Shown: positions 37,318 through 49,763, counted from the first letter of the stretch. The stretch is 64,000 nt of DNA from Xestospongia bergquistia (GCA_963965975.1 OZ014418.1:6150775-6214774), one strand, 5' to 3'. Notes: generated from the sequence alone by a model not told the origin. Program-made: numbers and translations.

Positions 37318-37700
37318 TATTACTACAGTAGTTATTACTACACAAAGTAAGATCTAGGAGGGTCTTAACCAAGAGGCCATGTTTCTAAAGAATATTTATT
37401 AGATGGTTACAGTGGTTTTTGCTGCACAGAGCAAAGTCTGGGAAAGTCTTAACCAAGAGGCCTTGTTTCTATATAATATTTATTAGATTACTATAGTGGT
37501 TTTTTGCTATGCAGAGCAAGGTCTGGGAAAGTCTTAACCAAGACACCATGTTTCTACATAATATTTATTAGATTACTACAGTGGTTTTTTGCTATGAGAG
37601 CAAGGTCTGGGAAAGTCTTAACCAAGAGACCATGTTTCTACATGATATTTATTAGATTACTACAGTGATTATTACTTCACAGAGCAAAATCTGAGACCAC
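37318..37700. repeat. 84-85 bp tandem repeat, about 4.5 units
   Basis: A GTCTTAACCAAGA motif recurs at 37362, 37446, 37531 and 37615, that is, at 84-85 bp spacing, with a TATTTATTAGATTACTA segment in each unit. The units differ at scattered positions. No collagen similarity in the repeat itself. Confidence 0.88.
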
Positions 37701-37745
37701 TTCACAGATCACACAAGGAGCGTTTTGATCATGGAGTGGTACTAG
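37690..37745 (-). pseudogene. Very short collagen C-terminal fragment
   Basis: The minus strand encodes a PLHDQNAPCVIC-like piece of the C-terminal domain, directly adjoining the last 84-bp unit. Too short to be functional. Confidence 0.55.
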
Positions 37746-37769
37746 TTATATAATATATAATATATAGTT

Positions 37770-38420
37770 ATATATATCATCATGTATCATCGTTAAACTT
37801 TACTTGATATTTATTTCAGGTACACAATCAATCAATAACATCAACAGACTCTAATATCAATGAAAAATTACATTTGATTGCAATTTGTATTTCATTAATC
37901 TGTGTTTATTAGTTTCTGTATTGGGAACATTAAATGTGCTTGTAAAAGAGATGATATACTATAACCACTTTACTGTCTATGATAATAACTTTCTATTGTC
38001 CAATCAAATAAATTTGTTGTTGTCATTAATGGTGGGTGTGGCTATCACAATTCCCATGCAACATTTTATTAAAGATAAAATGTTTTATCAGCTCATGTTT
38101 CTTTTTTATACTGTTTAATTTGTTTTAGTGATTATGACATGTACTAAAAATCAATTCCCTATAATAAACAAAAGGAGAACTTAGTAAAAGTGAAAGCAGT
38201 AAATTCAGAACCATTACTCACAAGAAATGTTTGCAGCCAGCAAAATTTAAATTTGTTAATACACTAATGATTAGTGGGTGTGGTTGCTGTAACAATTTAT
38301 TAAATCTTAACAATTAAAATATATTTGTAAATAGTTTTTTCTTAACCAACAATGTGAATGTAACATAATTTTAACAGAAGAGACTAATGATTACTGTATT
38401 ACTGTATTCTCTTAAAAAGA
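37770..38420. repeat. Dispersed repeat, copy A (about 650 bp)
   Basis: Strongly similar to 39795-40500. The best conserved part includes AGATGATATACTATAACCAC and TTGTTGTTGTCATTAATGG. Both copies carry a short plus-strand frame (37885-38118 here, 77 codons) that shares an MIYYNH...FLLSNQINLLLSLMVG segment. The frames differ upstream by a 1-nt indel, and one in-frame codon is missing near the end. I do not recognise a family; it could be a transposable-element fragment or non-coding. Confidence 0.6.
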
Positions 38421-38483
38421 GAAGGACAACACAAAGCAATAATAAACATCATCATTTGAAATGACAAAACCCAAACAATTAGC

Positions 38484-39381
38484 TCAGTTGGTACACACTA
38501 CACAAGCTAGTTCTTTCACACTATCATAAGGAGGACAGAGGAGACCATTGCACTGAGCTTGTACATGGTAGAACAAAGCACCATTTGTGTCTGCAATACT
38601 ACCAGGAATACCTTCGGCATCTTTATCAACACACTCATAGACTGCATTTCGTAGATGACTGAACCTCTCAGCCATAAGATAGCCTTGGTATTCTGTAGTC
38701 CATGTTTTAGGACAGGTAATTTTTGCTGGTATCATGAGATATGTTGTTCTGTTAGAGACATAACAGACAACACAAGGAACATTTTGATCATGGAGTGATG
38801 CCAGTGGACCTACAGAGTAGGGTTGGTATTCTGCTCCATAGATATATGACTGTTGATCAGATACACCAGATGTATAGGAAAGATACTCTGGGTGGTCAGG
38901 TAAACAAATATAGTTAGCTCCACCTCCATACTGGTCATATCCACTCCCACCAGCTTTCCCCTTATAGAGTAGTGAAGTTCCTGCAGTTGTAGGACAAGAA
39001 GTTCGTCCCCATCTTGTAAAGACCACACCCCCATTTTTTGGTCCTGGAGGGCCTTGTGGTCCTTGTTCCCCTTTATCTCCTTTTACTCCATCTTTACCAT
39101 TGGTACCATCTTTCCCAGGTGGACCAGCTGGTCCAGGAAGACCAGGTATTCCATCACGTCCATCACGTCCTTGTAGTATTTGAATATAAGGTGTGTTTGT
39201 AGTGACATTTGTAGAAGAGACACATCTCTTATCTCGACTAGTGTCACCTGTAGTAAGAAATGTTTAAAATATCCAGTAATATATTGAGTAGTTAGTTACC
39301 TTGTACAGCAGCTGTAGTACACTCCTTCCATTCTACAGTTAGTAAGATTATAACCAAAAGTGATAGGGTCAGTGTCATCAT
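38484..39381 (-). CDS. Short-chain (spongin-type) collagen, copy 13
   Basis: Exon 1 at 39300-39381 ([14 protein letters not shown]) and exon 2 at 38484-39247 with a 52-nt intron, the longest in the family here, give 281 residues. The C-terminal domain is of the copy 8 type, and the last residue is Asn in place of Lys (CVVCTN). The frame is open from the acceptor through the Gly-X-Y region. The TATA box is at 39475-39483. Confidence 0.87.
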
Positions 39382-39474
39382 GTTGAGCTAGTTGCACTTG
39401 AATATATTCACTTGAAGTAGTTGTTGAGTTAAAGAATCTTTCTCTTTGGATAGTTGAGTATGTATCTGTCAATT

Positions 39475-39483
39475 CTTTATATA
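39475..39483 (-). promoter_or_regulatory. TATA box of copy 13
   Basis: TATATAAAG, 102 bp upstream of the start codon. Confidence 0.6.
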
Positions 39484-39794
39484 GTGATGAGTTGTTGACA
39501 AGTTAGAGTAAAGTTTATAGTGCAGACATATTTATGGTTGATGAAGGATACAGGAAGACAGATACATCAATGGCAGAGGTCAGGGAAAACTACTTACATA
39601 TCTGTCCTTACTACACCTATGAATGTAGATGACTATAATAGTAGCCATTGCATGATTGGGAAGATCTCACGGACATGTTATTGTAGACAGTTAGTTTGTT
39701 GTAACTATTCAATAATAAAGTTCATTGTAAACAATGTCATTAGTTATGGATCATTTCATTGAACAGTAAAGTTGAGGTCATTATTATACTGTTA

Positions 39795-40500
39795 TATAAT
39801 GTACTACATGTATCATCATTAAACTATAAACCTGATATTTATTTAGGTACATATATATCAGTAATTTATATTATGTTTGGTACATTTACAAAATATATAC
39901 CCAAACTACTAACCAATAACATCATAGATATTATAGACTCTAATATCAATGACAACATTATATATTTGATCACATTTATTTCATTAATCTGTGTTTATTA
40001 GTTTCTGTATCGGGAACATTAATGAGTTTGAAAAACAGATGATATACTATAACCACTCTACTGTCTATGATAATGACTTTCTATTGTCCAATCAAATAAA
40101 TTTGTTGTTGTCATTAATGGTGGGTATGGCTATCACAATCCCCAAGCAATATTTTATTAAAGATAAAATGTTTTATCAGCTCATGTTTTTTTATACTGTT
40201 TAATTTGTTTTGGTGATTATGACATGTACCAAAAATCAATTGCCTATAATAAACAAAAAGAGAACTTGGTGAAAGTGAAAGCAGTAAATTCAGAACCATT
40301 ACTCACAAAAAATGTTTGCAGTCAAATTAACTAGCAAAATTTAATACACTAATAATAGTGGGTGTGGTTGCTGTAACAATTCATTACATTTTAACAATTA
40401 GAAATATATTTGTAAATATTTTTTTCTTTAACCAACAATGTGAGTTTAACATAATTTTAACAGAAGACACTAATGATTACTGTATTACAAAATGTATAGC
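39795..40500. repeat. Dispersed repeat, copy B
   Basis: Partner of 37770-38420, with a 70-codon plus frame at 39991-40203. In both copies a TTTATTAG sequence that could serve as a splice acceptor precedes the conserved part. Confidence 0.6.
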
Positions 40501-40544
40501 AATCATAGCACATTCTATTCGGTATTGTTGTGGTTTGTAGGTCA

Positions 40545-40940
40545 TTAACTGCAGCATAATTTCATTTCAACAAATTGTAGAGAATAGTACAAAACCTTTC
40601 CATGTGATCCATATAATCCCCATACTATTATTAACACCATGGCGACCATATAAAGTTGAGCGATGACATACATTATACCACCATGTACCTGTATTAGATT
40701 TTGCACAATGAAATGTTGTTTGATCATTGTCATTGTCTTTAGTACTAAGGTTATGTCTGGCAAAAGAGTCTTTAGTAGTACCACTATATTCAGATATATG
40801 GGAGCATTAATGGTAGATTCACTTTTATATAAGATAGAGTAACTGGCATATTCTTTATTGTTATTTTCATCTCTCATATCAACCATAGTTGTTTAGATAC
40901 ATTCCCATTAGCTGAATGATGGAATTTACTATGTCTAACT
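40545..40940 (-). pseudogene. Fibrinogen-domain (FReD) pseudogene
   Basis: The minus strand contains pieces of a fibrinogen-related domain in order: an LSKFHHSANG-like segment, DMRDENNNKEYASYS, and a WKGF...EMK-like end. Comparison with the intact gene at 43701-44622 shows several frame changes (around 40830 and 40740) and substitutions. The upstream exons are absent. Confidence 0.78.
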
Positions 40941-41579
40941 TATTACCATCCAATCAAAAAATGTGTTGTTGTCATTTATGTAGGTGTGGTTATTTTATAT
41001 TTCATGTAGTAGACCTAATTTTTCTCTTTCTAAATTTTCATGTAAATTACTTTAAAATTAAGATGCTTGCTTTATACATGATCTGTTAGTCCTTTGTATA
41101 CCTGATGAATTGTGGCATTGTTAAGAATGTAAAGATGTTTATGTATGAAATGGTGATTCCTTAATGATTTTGACTAAAAGAAGAGAGGAAGAGAATAACA
41201 ATAGCAGAGATCATGGAAGGTTATCTTCCTTAGTATTGACAGTTGACAGAGGAGAAATTAACTCAATCTCTTAGTCAGTTAATTGAGCTGACTGTTTCCT
41301 CCTTAATTAATGAAGACTGTTGGAGTAGGTTTGGTGTTATGTGATATTGTCAATTTAAATGAAGAAAACATAGTCAAAGAGAAAGTTGACTTTATTTACC
41401 AATTGGGCTTATAAATAGTGAAATGAGATGGATAACAACCATTCTTGTGGCAATGGTAGTGTTTATGATATCTGACTAGGATGTGTCTTAAAATGTTAAT
41501 GAAAACATCCATTATTGCCTATTATGGTTTGGTATGGTAATACTGTGAAATACTTTTACCAAGTATATATCATTGTAAT

Positions 41580-41930
41580 ACTTCATGTGTAAGCCTGCTC
41601 GGCTCTTGCCCCAGAGTGCCACACTGGCTACCACCAGGGCAAACTCCTTACAGGCTATACTTTTATATGCTGTGCTGTGGCCATTATTGAAACCACTCAA
41701 CTACAACTTCAACTCAACCCCAACACCCTGAGGCATCTGATATCACTGTTTCACCAACCATGGAACCAGTATGAAGAGATCCCATTCCAGCCCTGGACAA
41801 ACAGTCCCTACCAGGCAACGTCTGGCTTGCCTCAACTTTTAGACATATGCACTGATGAAGCTTCTGGGGATCTTGGACACTTTGAGATGGTGAGTGGCCT
41901 GTACAAACCACAATTGCAGCCTGATTAGGT
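41580..41930. other. GC-richer island of unknown origin
   Basis: Noticeably higher G+C than the flanking DNA and without similarity to the array's repeat modules. It carries overlapping open frames on both strands (plus 41677-41928, 83 codons; minus 41714-41911, 65 codons), neither with a recognisable domain. It may be an inserted element or an exon of an unrecognised gene. Confidence 0.35.
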
Positions 41931-42097
41931 AGTCCAATAGAATAATTCTGTTAGTCAATTTTAATATTATTTAAGGTAACTGCCAATTTGTTTTGTTTAT
42001 GTTAGACATACAGATTGTGCTTAGTGTGAAATCTATTAAGAAAATTATCAAAGAGTACATAGAGCTCTAGTTTATTTGTAATGAAATAAGAAACTGT

Positions 42098-43013
42098 TCA
42101 CTTGGTACACACCACACAGGCAAGTTCTTTCTCAGTATCATAAGGAGGACAGAGGAGGCCATTGCACTGAGCTTGTACATGATAGAACAAAGCACCATCA
42201 GTGTTAGCAATACTACCAGGAATACCTTCAGCATCTTTATCAACACACTCATAGCCTGTATTTCGTTTGTGATTGAACTTCTCAGCCATAAGGTAGCCTT
42301 GGTATTCTGTAGTCCATGTTTTAGGACAGGTGATTTTTGCTGGTATCATGAGATATGATACTCTAGTAGAAGCATAACAGACAACACAAAGGAACATTTT
42401 GATCATGGAGTGATGCCAATGGACCTACAGTGTAGGGTTGGTATTCTGCTCCATAGATATAAGATTGTTCATCAGATACTCCAGATGTGTAAGAGAGAAA
42501 CTCAGGCTTATCAGGTAGGCAGATGAAGTTAGCTCCACCTCCATGTTGGTTATGTCCACTTCCAGCAGCTTTCCCTTCATAGAGTAATTGCATTCCCTCA
42601 GTTGTAGGACAAGAGGTTCTTCCCCATCTGGTAAAGACCACACCCCCATTTCTTGGCCCAGGGGGTCCTTGTGGACCATGTGGTCCTGATTCTCCTTTGT
42701 CTCCTTTCACCCCATCAATGCCGTTTGTACCATCTCTTCCAGGTGAACCAGCTGATCCAGGAGGACCTGGTATTCCATCACGACCATCACATCCTTGAGA
42801 TCCAGGAGCTCCATCTTGGCCAGGAATTCCAGTACGTCCATCAAGTCCAGCCTCTCCACGATCCCCTTGCGCCCCCCTTGGTCCTTCCTTGCAACAATAT
42901 GTACAAGAACAATCTCCTTTAAGAAACGTTCCTGATAGTCCTGGTGAACTAGTTGTAATGCACTCCTTCCATTGGACAACCAGCAACAGTATAACTGACA
43001 GTGTTAGCATCAT
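42098..43013 (-). pseudogene. Short-chain collagen copy 14: intronless, extra Cys cluster, 1-nt frameshift
   Basis: The start MMLTLSVILLLVVQW is followed without an intron by a GDCSCTYCCKEG cysteine cluster not seen in the other copies, then about 28 Gly-X-Y triplets and the C-terminal domain. At 42388-42390 there are three A residues where sister copies have two (ACACAAAGG against ACACAAGG). This shifts the frame at the PCVVC motif, and the shifted frame ends soon after. The remainder of the domain continues intact in another frame down to CVVCTK. The homopolymer context means a sequencing error is a real alternative; otherwise it is a fresh pseudogene. It is the most divergent N-terminus in the array. 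Confidence 0.72.
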
Positions 43014-43399
43014 TTTTTAAATAAGTTATGATGGCACTTACCGTAATTCTGGAAATATTCAGGTTGTATAACTTTTATGGTTATTTGTAATAACTAAAAT
43101 GTCCCCTAAACCACAATAACCCTTGAATTAATGAATATAAATATTTATGAATTTGGTGAATTTAAATTTAAGCTACTGATATTTTACTAGCTGCTTCACA
43201 AAGGAAAGGAGAGTCTGGTGACAGAATAATATCAGAGTTATGTCACTGCTTTTCACAAATCAATCTTAGGACCACTTATGCACTTAATGTGCTAGGCAAA
43301 AAATTATATACTTTTGGTTATCACAATTACAGTTATATATGTTACATGGTTGTGGTCATGGTCACTCCTCTACATATGGTTCAAGATTAGGTCTCGTTA

Positions 43400-43660
43400 T
43401 GTAAAAGAATAAAGTATTAGCAATACTTCCTTGAATACCTTCAGCATCTTTGTCAATACATTCATTCATAGATTGAATTACATTTGTGGCCATCAAGTTC
43501 AGCCATAAGATATTCTTAGTCATATTGTAGGACAGGTAATTTTTTGATATCTGGTTCCATTAGAGACATAACAGCCACAACATTTTGATCAAATATTGGT
43601 GCCAGTGTACCTACAGAGTAAGGTTGATATTCTACACCATGGATATACGATATTATATAT
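43400..43660 (-). pseudogene. Short-chain collagen remnant
   Basis: Decayed C-terminal domain. The minus strand shows a YSVGTLAPIFDQN-like segment, a SNGT-type remnant and a KDAEGIQGS-like stretch in the right order, with indels and no continuous frame. The AT-rich DNA at 43014-43400 has no recognisable content. Confidence 0.7.
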
Positions 43661-43700
43661 ATATTTTATTAACAAATAATACTTAGAGAATTAGTTATTA

Positions 43701-44622
43701 TCAGTAAACTCGTCGTACTTTCATTTCAACAAATGGCAGAGAATAATGCCAACCTTTCCAAGGGTACCATATAATGCCAGTATCATTATTATTTCCATAG
43801 TGACCATTTAAATTGGAGTTATAACAATCCTTATACCACCATCCACTTGAATGCCAAATGGCACAATTACGGTCATTGTGATGATCATTATCTTTGTCTT
43901 TGGTTGTAAATTTCTTAAGATTATGATATGTGAGAGCATCTCCAACAGTACCACCATATCCAGATACATGAAGAGTGTAGTCAGTGGTAGAACTACCTAT
44001 GTAAAAGGTAGAGTAACTGGCATATGCCCTTTTACCTTCTTTATCTCTCATATCAACTCGTAATTGTGTAGGTACACTTCCATTAGCTAAACGATGAAGT
44101 TTACTCAGTCCCAGCCAATACTCTCCTGAGATGTTACCAAACCCTTCATCATAATCGATTCTGTTGTGATAAAAGTCAACAGAACCGTCCGTTCTTCGTT
44201 GAATGACAGTCCATCCACCACCATCAGTCTCCATGTCACAATAGGCCTACACAATATGTAGAGATGAAGCATTAGGAATATATTATACCTTGAAAGGTTT
44301 TAAATAGTCTGGTCTAAGCAAATACACACCACTTTTATACTGTCCTTTTATCAAAGCATCAAGACAGTCCAGATATTGACAATCATGATCAAAACTATCC
44401 TTGACGTTAACTGATATTCTGCTACAAGTACAAAAGAGATCCTGTCCCACATCATCTGTAACTTTACAGCTAGATGATTTATCTGTTAGAGAAGATAAGA
44501 GTAATCTATTAGATCCAAAATAATGTGCTTTACTCACATGGAGGCTCTTCAGATGGACATTTTCCTTTCACATTGGAAGTAACTATGGTTATAGTTACAA
44601 GAAAGATTATATGGTAATTCAT
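43701..44622 (-). CDS. Secreted fibrinogen-related domain (FReD) protein
   Basis: Three exons: 44538-44622 (signal peptide MNYHIIFLVTITIV), 44289-44482 and 43701-44246, with GT-AG introns at 44483-44537 and 44247-44288. The product has 274 residues. Exon 2 adds a Cys-rich segment (CTCSRISVNVKDSFD) and the start of the fibrinogen domain (CLDALIKGQYKSGVYLL). Exon 3 carries the rest: MTDGGGW-like METDGGGWTVIQRR, GEYWLGL, the KDKDNDHHNDRNCA calcium-site region, WWYKDCYNSNLNG, and the final WHYSLPFVEMKVRR. FReD proteins commonly bind carbohydrate or matrix ligands in animal immunity and adhesion. The target here is unknown. A TATATAAAG box lies at 44690-44698. Confidence 0.88.
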
Positions 44623-44689
44623 TTAACATGTACTAGTTGAAGTGTTTTAAACACAGAGTACCTGATATTTTGATCTTTTAAATGATGTG

Positions 44690-44698
44690 CTTTATATA
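44690..44698 (-). promoter_or_regulatory. TATA box of the FReD gene
   Basis: TATATAAAG about 70 bp upstream of the start codon; the same core as in the collagen copies. Confidence 0.5.
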
Positions 44699-45483
44699 AT
44701 CAACTGTTATAACATATAGAAATTGAAACTAAGTTTATTGTCTGTGAGGACTCTCCCAGCTAGTGGTGAATATGGTCTATATAAACAATGTGGTAAAAGA
44801 AATGCTAATATTTTAATATGTGGTCTGTTCATTGGAGGTGGGAGATGTTTCAGGGGAATATTACACCCACACATCATTGTAGATATTTTATTTCTAGTTT
44901 TATGTACACACTTTACTGTTTATTATAGAGCCACAGACAGCAGGTATTACAATTATATAGGCATGTATTGTGACAAGGGGAGGTTATCACTAACCTCAAA
45001 CATCAAGTTACAACCTTTTGCTTTGACATCTCTCCACCTCTTTTAATCAAGATTGTGACAAAATGTATGTACAATGCAAAAAGTAGAATAACTGGCAAGT
45101 TTTTGGATGATGTGGTGGTATTTATTGTCTTGGTAATGATTAATTGAAATATAATGTAACAAAATTTGAGGCTATTCCATAATTTTGTTTGTGTAGTTAG
45201 TCTTTCAGCAAAAACATTACATGTATACTGGTGTGTGTGTTGATATATCAGCATTATGATAAAAGTACTTTTGATTAACTCCTCAACAATCAAAACTCCA
45301 CATTTCATGTTTACTACAAATTCTATAAATATTGTTATTGTTCAGATAATTTTTCATACTATCAGACACAATGAACTTTCTTTTCAACATATGACAGATT
45401 TTAATACCAACCTTGACATTGGTACCCTACATTGCCATAATGACACTTTATTTAAAATGTATGGCTATGAATATTATTAAAAG

Positions 45484-45572
<89 letters not shown>

Positions 45573-45620
45573 CATGCATAGATAAAGACTTATAGTAACC
45601 CCTATCTGTTCTTCCCATAG
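44699..45620. other. Region upstream of the NUP133 exons
   Basis: I see no exon here that resembles the NUP133 propeller. It contains a compound (TG)n-(TA)n microsatellite at about 45484-45569. The 107-codon plus frame at 44723-45046 is not recognisable. Confidence 0.5.
45484..45569. repeat. (TG)n(TA)n compound microsatellite
   Basis: About 27 TG units followed by about 13 TA units, ending roughly 50 bp before the first recognised NUP133 exon. Confidence 0.93.
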
Positions 45621-48600
45621 AGTCTGTAGGCAGTGGCAGTTCATCGATAATCATTCTTTACCAACTTGAAGATAAACTAGAAGCTCACCGACGTCTTACA
45701 CAATTCCTTACTGATGTGGGATTATTAGATATGGTACACTACTACTACTATCATTAGTGGTATTATTGATTGTCTATACTATAGTTGACTTGTGTTACAG
45801 TACGTGGAGGACCAATGCTGACTCGTCACTTGTTATGTGAGCATGCTGAGAAAATCATGGCTGCTATAGTACTAAAGAAAATGCACAACCAGTGAGGCTG
45901 TAATTATAGTGTTAATACATCTCTCTCTCTCTCTCTCTCAGGCATGTAGAAGAAGCAATTAAGCATGTCCTTCAAGAGCGTCCACCATTGCCTCACCTCA
46001 GAGCTGGATTAACATCTCAAGACATCTTTTATAGTCAGGTAAGAAATGGCATAAAAGAATTAGTGAATAGACATACAGACAGATTTTATATTATATGATT
46101 ATATAACGAAACCTTGTCCATTTATACTTCTAAATAAACCACATCATCAGTATGCTCCATATATTTTATTTACTCAATCTTAATATTTTTACTATTATAT
46201 ATATTCTCAGGTTGTCAATATTGATGAAGTAGTGAAGGCATTAGTTGATTATCATGATACTGCTATTTATTTATTGGATTCCTCAGTACAACAATTACTA
46301 GTAACAGTGAATTTAGCTTCTATTATTAAGGTTAGTGATGACATTGATGTTGCCATCTTCGCATAATAAAAAATTTAAGAGTTACATTTAATAAATAAAT
46401 ATCTCTATATAAACATGTGATATCAGTGCATACATCACGTATAACAGCTGAATTAAACTGGAGATATAGCTATGTTTTATATATTTGTGGTTTTATTCTA
46501 TGTTTTATAATAAACTTCAATTATGATACTTAATTCAGACTCATTACTATATATCATATACTACTATATTTTATCGTATACAGGCTATGTTTTATGAGGG
46601 ATTACAGTATCGTAGTACACATGCTAAATTATATCAAAGTTGTAATCCAACTGTTAGATTAGAACCAGAGTTTATACCTTGGACAGGTAAGGTACTACAT
46701 TTAACATCATAACTCATTATTATTTTATTTACTAATTATTACTAGCTTGTGAAGGCAATCATGGAAGTCGAGAAACATTGCGTAGAATTGTAAGTATCAA
46801 TTCACCTTTGCTGTAATTTTGGCCTGTAGATAATGATACTTAAACACTACACCCTATCATTATAACAACTGATATATATATATATTATTATTTTATATAT
46901 GTAGCTGTTTGGACTTCTTGATCATTGGGATGACTGTCGTGGTGAGCCTCTCAGTGACTCTGATCAACAGATGTTTTGGAATATCTACACTGAGATAGCT
47001 GTTATAGTCTACTCTGGACTAACTGACCATTTGAAGTCTATTAAGTAAGTCTTTGTACTAACTAACTAAATTATACATGCCCAGTCATCTAGTACACACT
47101 TCCTATAATTATACTGAGTAATAGTATAATATAAGACTGTATTTTGGTGCTATATATAGAATGATGAGTATTAAAGATTAAGGGCGTGGCTTTGTATCTG
47201 ATGAATACTTTATCTATTATTTCAAGAACAATGATATCATAATAATCATATCTATGCTTCATATTTTATATAATGTGGTCATTGGTATTATTGTAATGCA
47301 AGACAGATTAGATGGACCTGGTGTCTTTAATCATTATGTGGAGTTTTATGTGTAACTTCTTAATTCTCTACAGAAAACTTGAAGACCATCACAGACAATT
47401 TGAAATTCAAAATATATTTGATAACGACAAGAACACATTTATTACAGCTGCTTGTAAGTCATTACTAGTAGAAATAATTATGCACAGAAAGTTATACCTT
47501 CTTTGCTTTTATTGACTTAGTGAAAAACAATCAAGTCAATGTTGCTCTACAACTTGCAGAACAATACTGTCACTTTCCCACACTGATACAAGTTTGTGAA
47601 GACCAAGATAATCGAGACATGTTGAAAGAATATTTTGATAAATTCAATGCTCAAGGCTTTGGAGATTTCCTATTTAAACACTATCTAGATAATGGTTAGT
47701 TTTGTTATCTTCTTCATTAGTATTATGACTCCTATAGTTACAGTGATATTGATTGACTATAGGACAAACCGCAGTTGATAATTCAAATTATATTCATAAT
47801 CATTAAAAAATAAATAATGAAGCCTCCTTTCTAAGTAGATGACTTACACAGTTGGTTAGCATATCTTGAGGGAAATCATTTGATAAAATATTAAACTTTA
47901 TATTGGCCAATTGTTTTATTATTTTTTTAGGAGATATGAAGAGACTTCTCTCTTTCTCCACCCTCTTCCCAGATGAACTGGGTGAATTTCTCTCTTGTCA
48001 TCCTCACCTGTCTTGGCTTCATGACTTTGCCATTGAAGACTATAGCAAAGTATGTAAATCACAACCTTATTAGACAGACAAGCCATTTAAACAAAATAAC
48101 ATTAATGTTTGAATAAGGACTCTCGTTACTTACTTACATATATCAAAGCGACATTTATTTTATTACTTCAGATTAATAGGACATGTTTCTGAAGATATGA
48201 TTTTAATTTATGTTGTAGGCGTCAAAGACTTTACTGGAACTAGCAGAAGTTGAAGACAAGTTTGTTGCTCGAAAAAAGGTAGAAGATTGTTTTTGTTAAT
48301 TGTAATATTGACATTTAATGCAGACGATGCTTAGTTTGAGCAAACTCTCTTTACTGGCATCATCATCATCATCAAGTAGTGAGGCTGAAGATGAATTAGA
48401 ACAAATAAACTCTGAACTCAAGAAAATAGAATTCCAAGAGGCTATATCTCATATATCATTAGAAGTAGGAATGTTTGTTGGTTGGTTGGTTGTGCTTCAT
48501 TTTATTTATAGAATGCTGACATTGATCCTAATAATATGCCACCATTGCCTGCTGATAAAATTATTGAAGTAAGTCAGTGTAACAACTGTTTTATTTATAG

Positions 48601-49763
48601 CTGTTTCATATTGTTCTTGTTAGTTAGTAATTAGGATAACCTTGACTATATAAGAATTTTGTCAGATATGCTAATCAAAAATTGAATACATAAATCACTA
48701 AATTTTAAATGTTTCATGAAGTTTACCTATGACTTTGACAAAATGTTAATTATATATATTAACATTATCATTTTACCATTCTTCATTTAGTTACATTTAG
48801 AAGATGATAATCCAGGAACTCTGTTGCTTAGATACCATTTTGCTTTAGAATATCTCAACCTAACATTTCCAGTCAGTACTACAATTTTAATTGGTACATG
48901 TACCTTATAGTATCTTAATTGTTGCTAGGATACTAATGACCCTGAGTATAAAGAACTTCAAGTATACATTTGGAGTCAAGCCGCTTTAAAGACTGAGTAA
49001 GTTACATTGTAATACTGTGACTATGTTATGTTCTATATTTACTATATATGGGCTCTTTAGCATAAATATAATACTTAAATAAATATCCATTACACTAAGA
49101 GGAACACTATCACTAACCAAAATTTACTGCACTGATAGTGACATACAATAAACCCATACATACTCTGCAATATTTAAATATCATATATCATCATATGTGT
49201 CTTTAAAACAACTGCTTGAACTGTAGAGTTACTCTTGATAATTGCAAGGTTTACTTATTATGCTAATGTTGTCTTTCCTCTGTTGCCTTCTAGTTGGACG
49301 AAACTTGGTACTGATGACCCATTGAAACAACTACAACAAACGTTTTTCTTTAAAGTTTTAGAAGAATTTAATATGAAATATGGTACGTTTATTTTTATTG
49401 AGAGAATCAACATACGATGTCACATTATATTTTAAGCTATATTTAATGAATATATTGAGTTGATAATGTGCTTAGCTTGTATGCTAATCACGCATGGGGC
49501 AAGCATTTAGTGAAGAACAACTTCAAACACTAGTAAAATGATCATGTGTTTAGCTTGTATTTTAATTTATTACTTATTTCATTTATGCAGGTTATGATGT
49601 AATGGAACTTCTTCCAAGCATAGATGATCTTGTCTCCTCTCACTACCTAGTACAAGAAGGACTATCTGAAAACTCCACATTTTTGTTTCTGATGAAAGCT
49701 GGTTATGAACATCTCGAACGTATTGCTGATATGAGTTTTGACGATACCAGCCTTACCCATTAA
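45621..49763 (+). CDS. NUP133: Nucleoporin Nup133, C-terminal helical part (5' part not seen)
   Basis: Seventeen exons assemble into one frame of about 587 codons: 45621-45733, 45785-45891, 45942-46038, 46211-46330, 46584-46686, 46746-46789, 46905-47044, 47374-47453, 47521-47694, 47931-48049, 48219-48278, 48324-48464, 48512-48568, 48791-48871, 48929-48996, 49294-49382 and 49591-49763. All have GT-AG borders. Nup133 is a scaffold of the Nup107-160 complex in the nuclear pore. Family motifs visible: [80 protein letters not shown] and a C-terminal [14 protein letters not shown]. Full-length animal Nup133 is about 1150 residues with an N-terminal beta-propeller. The first exon here begins after a good acceptor (CTTCCCATAG), so coding sequence is expected upstream, but none was found. 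Confidence 0.88.

Noticed and set aside
41230-41310. Imperfect inverted repeat around AATTAACTCAATC and TTAATTGAG
   Set aside because: Too short and imperfect to support a mobile-element terminus.
44723-45480. Plus frames at 44723-45046 and 45256-45480 as missing NUP133 exons
   Set aside because: They show no propeller-like motif and no splice arrangement that joins the exon at 45621 in frame could be supported.
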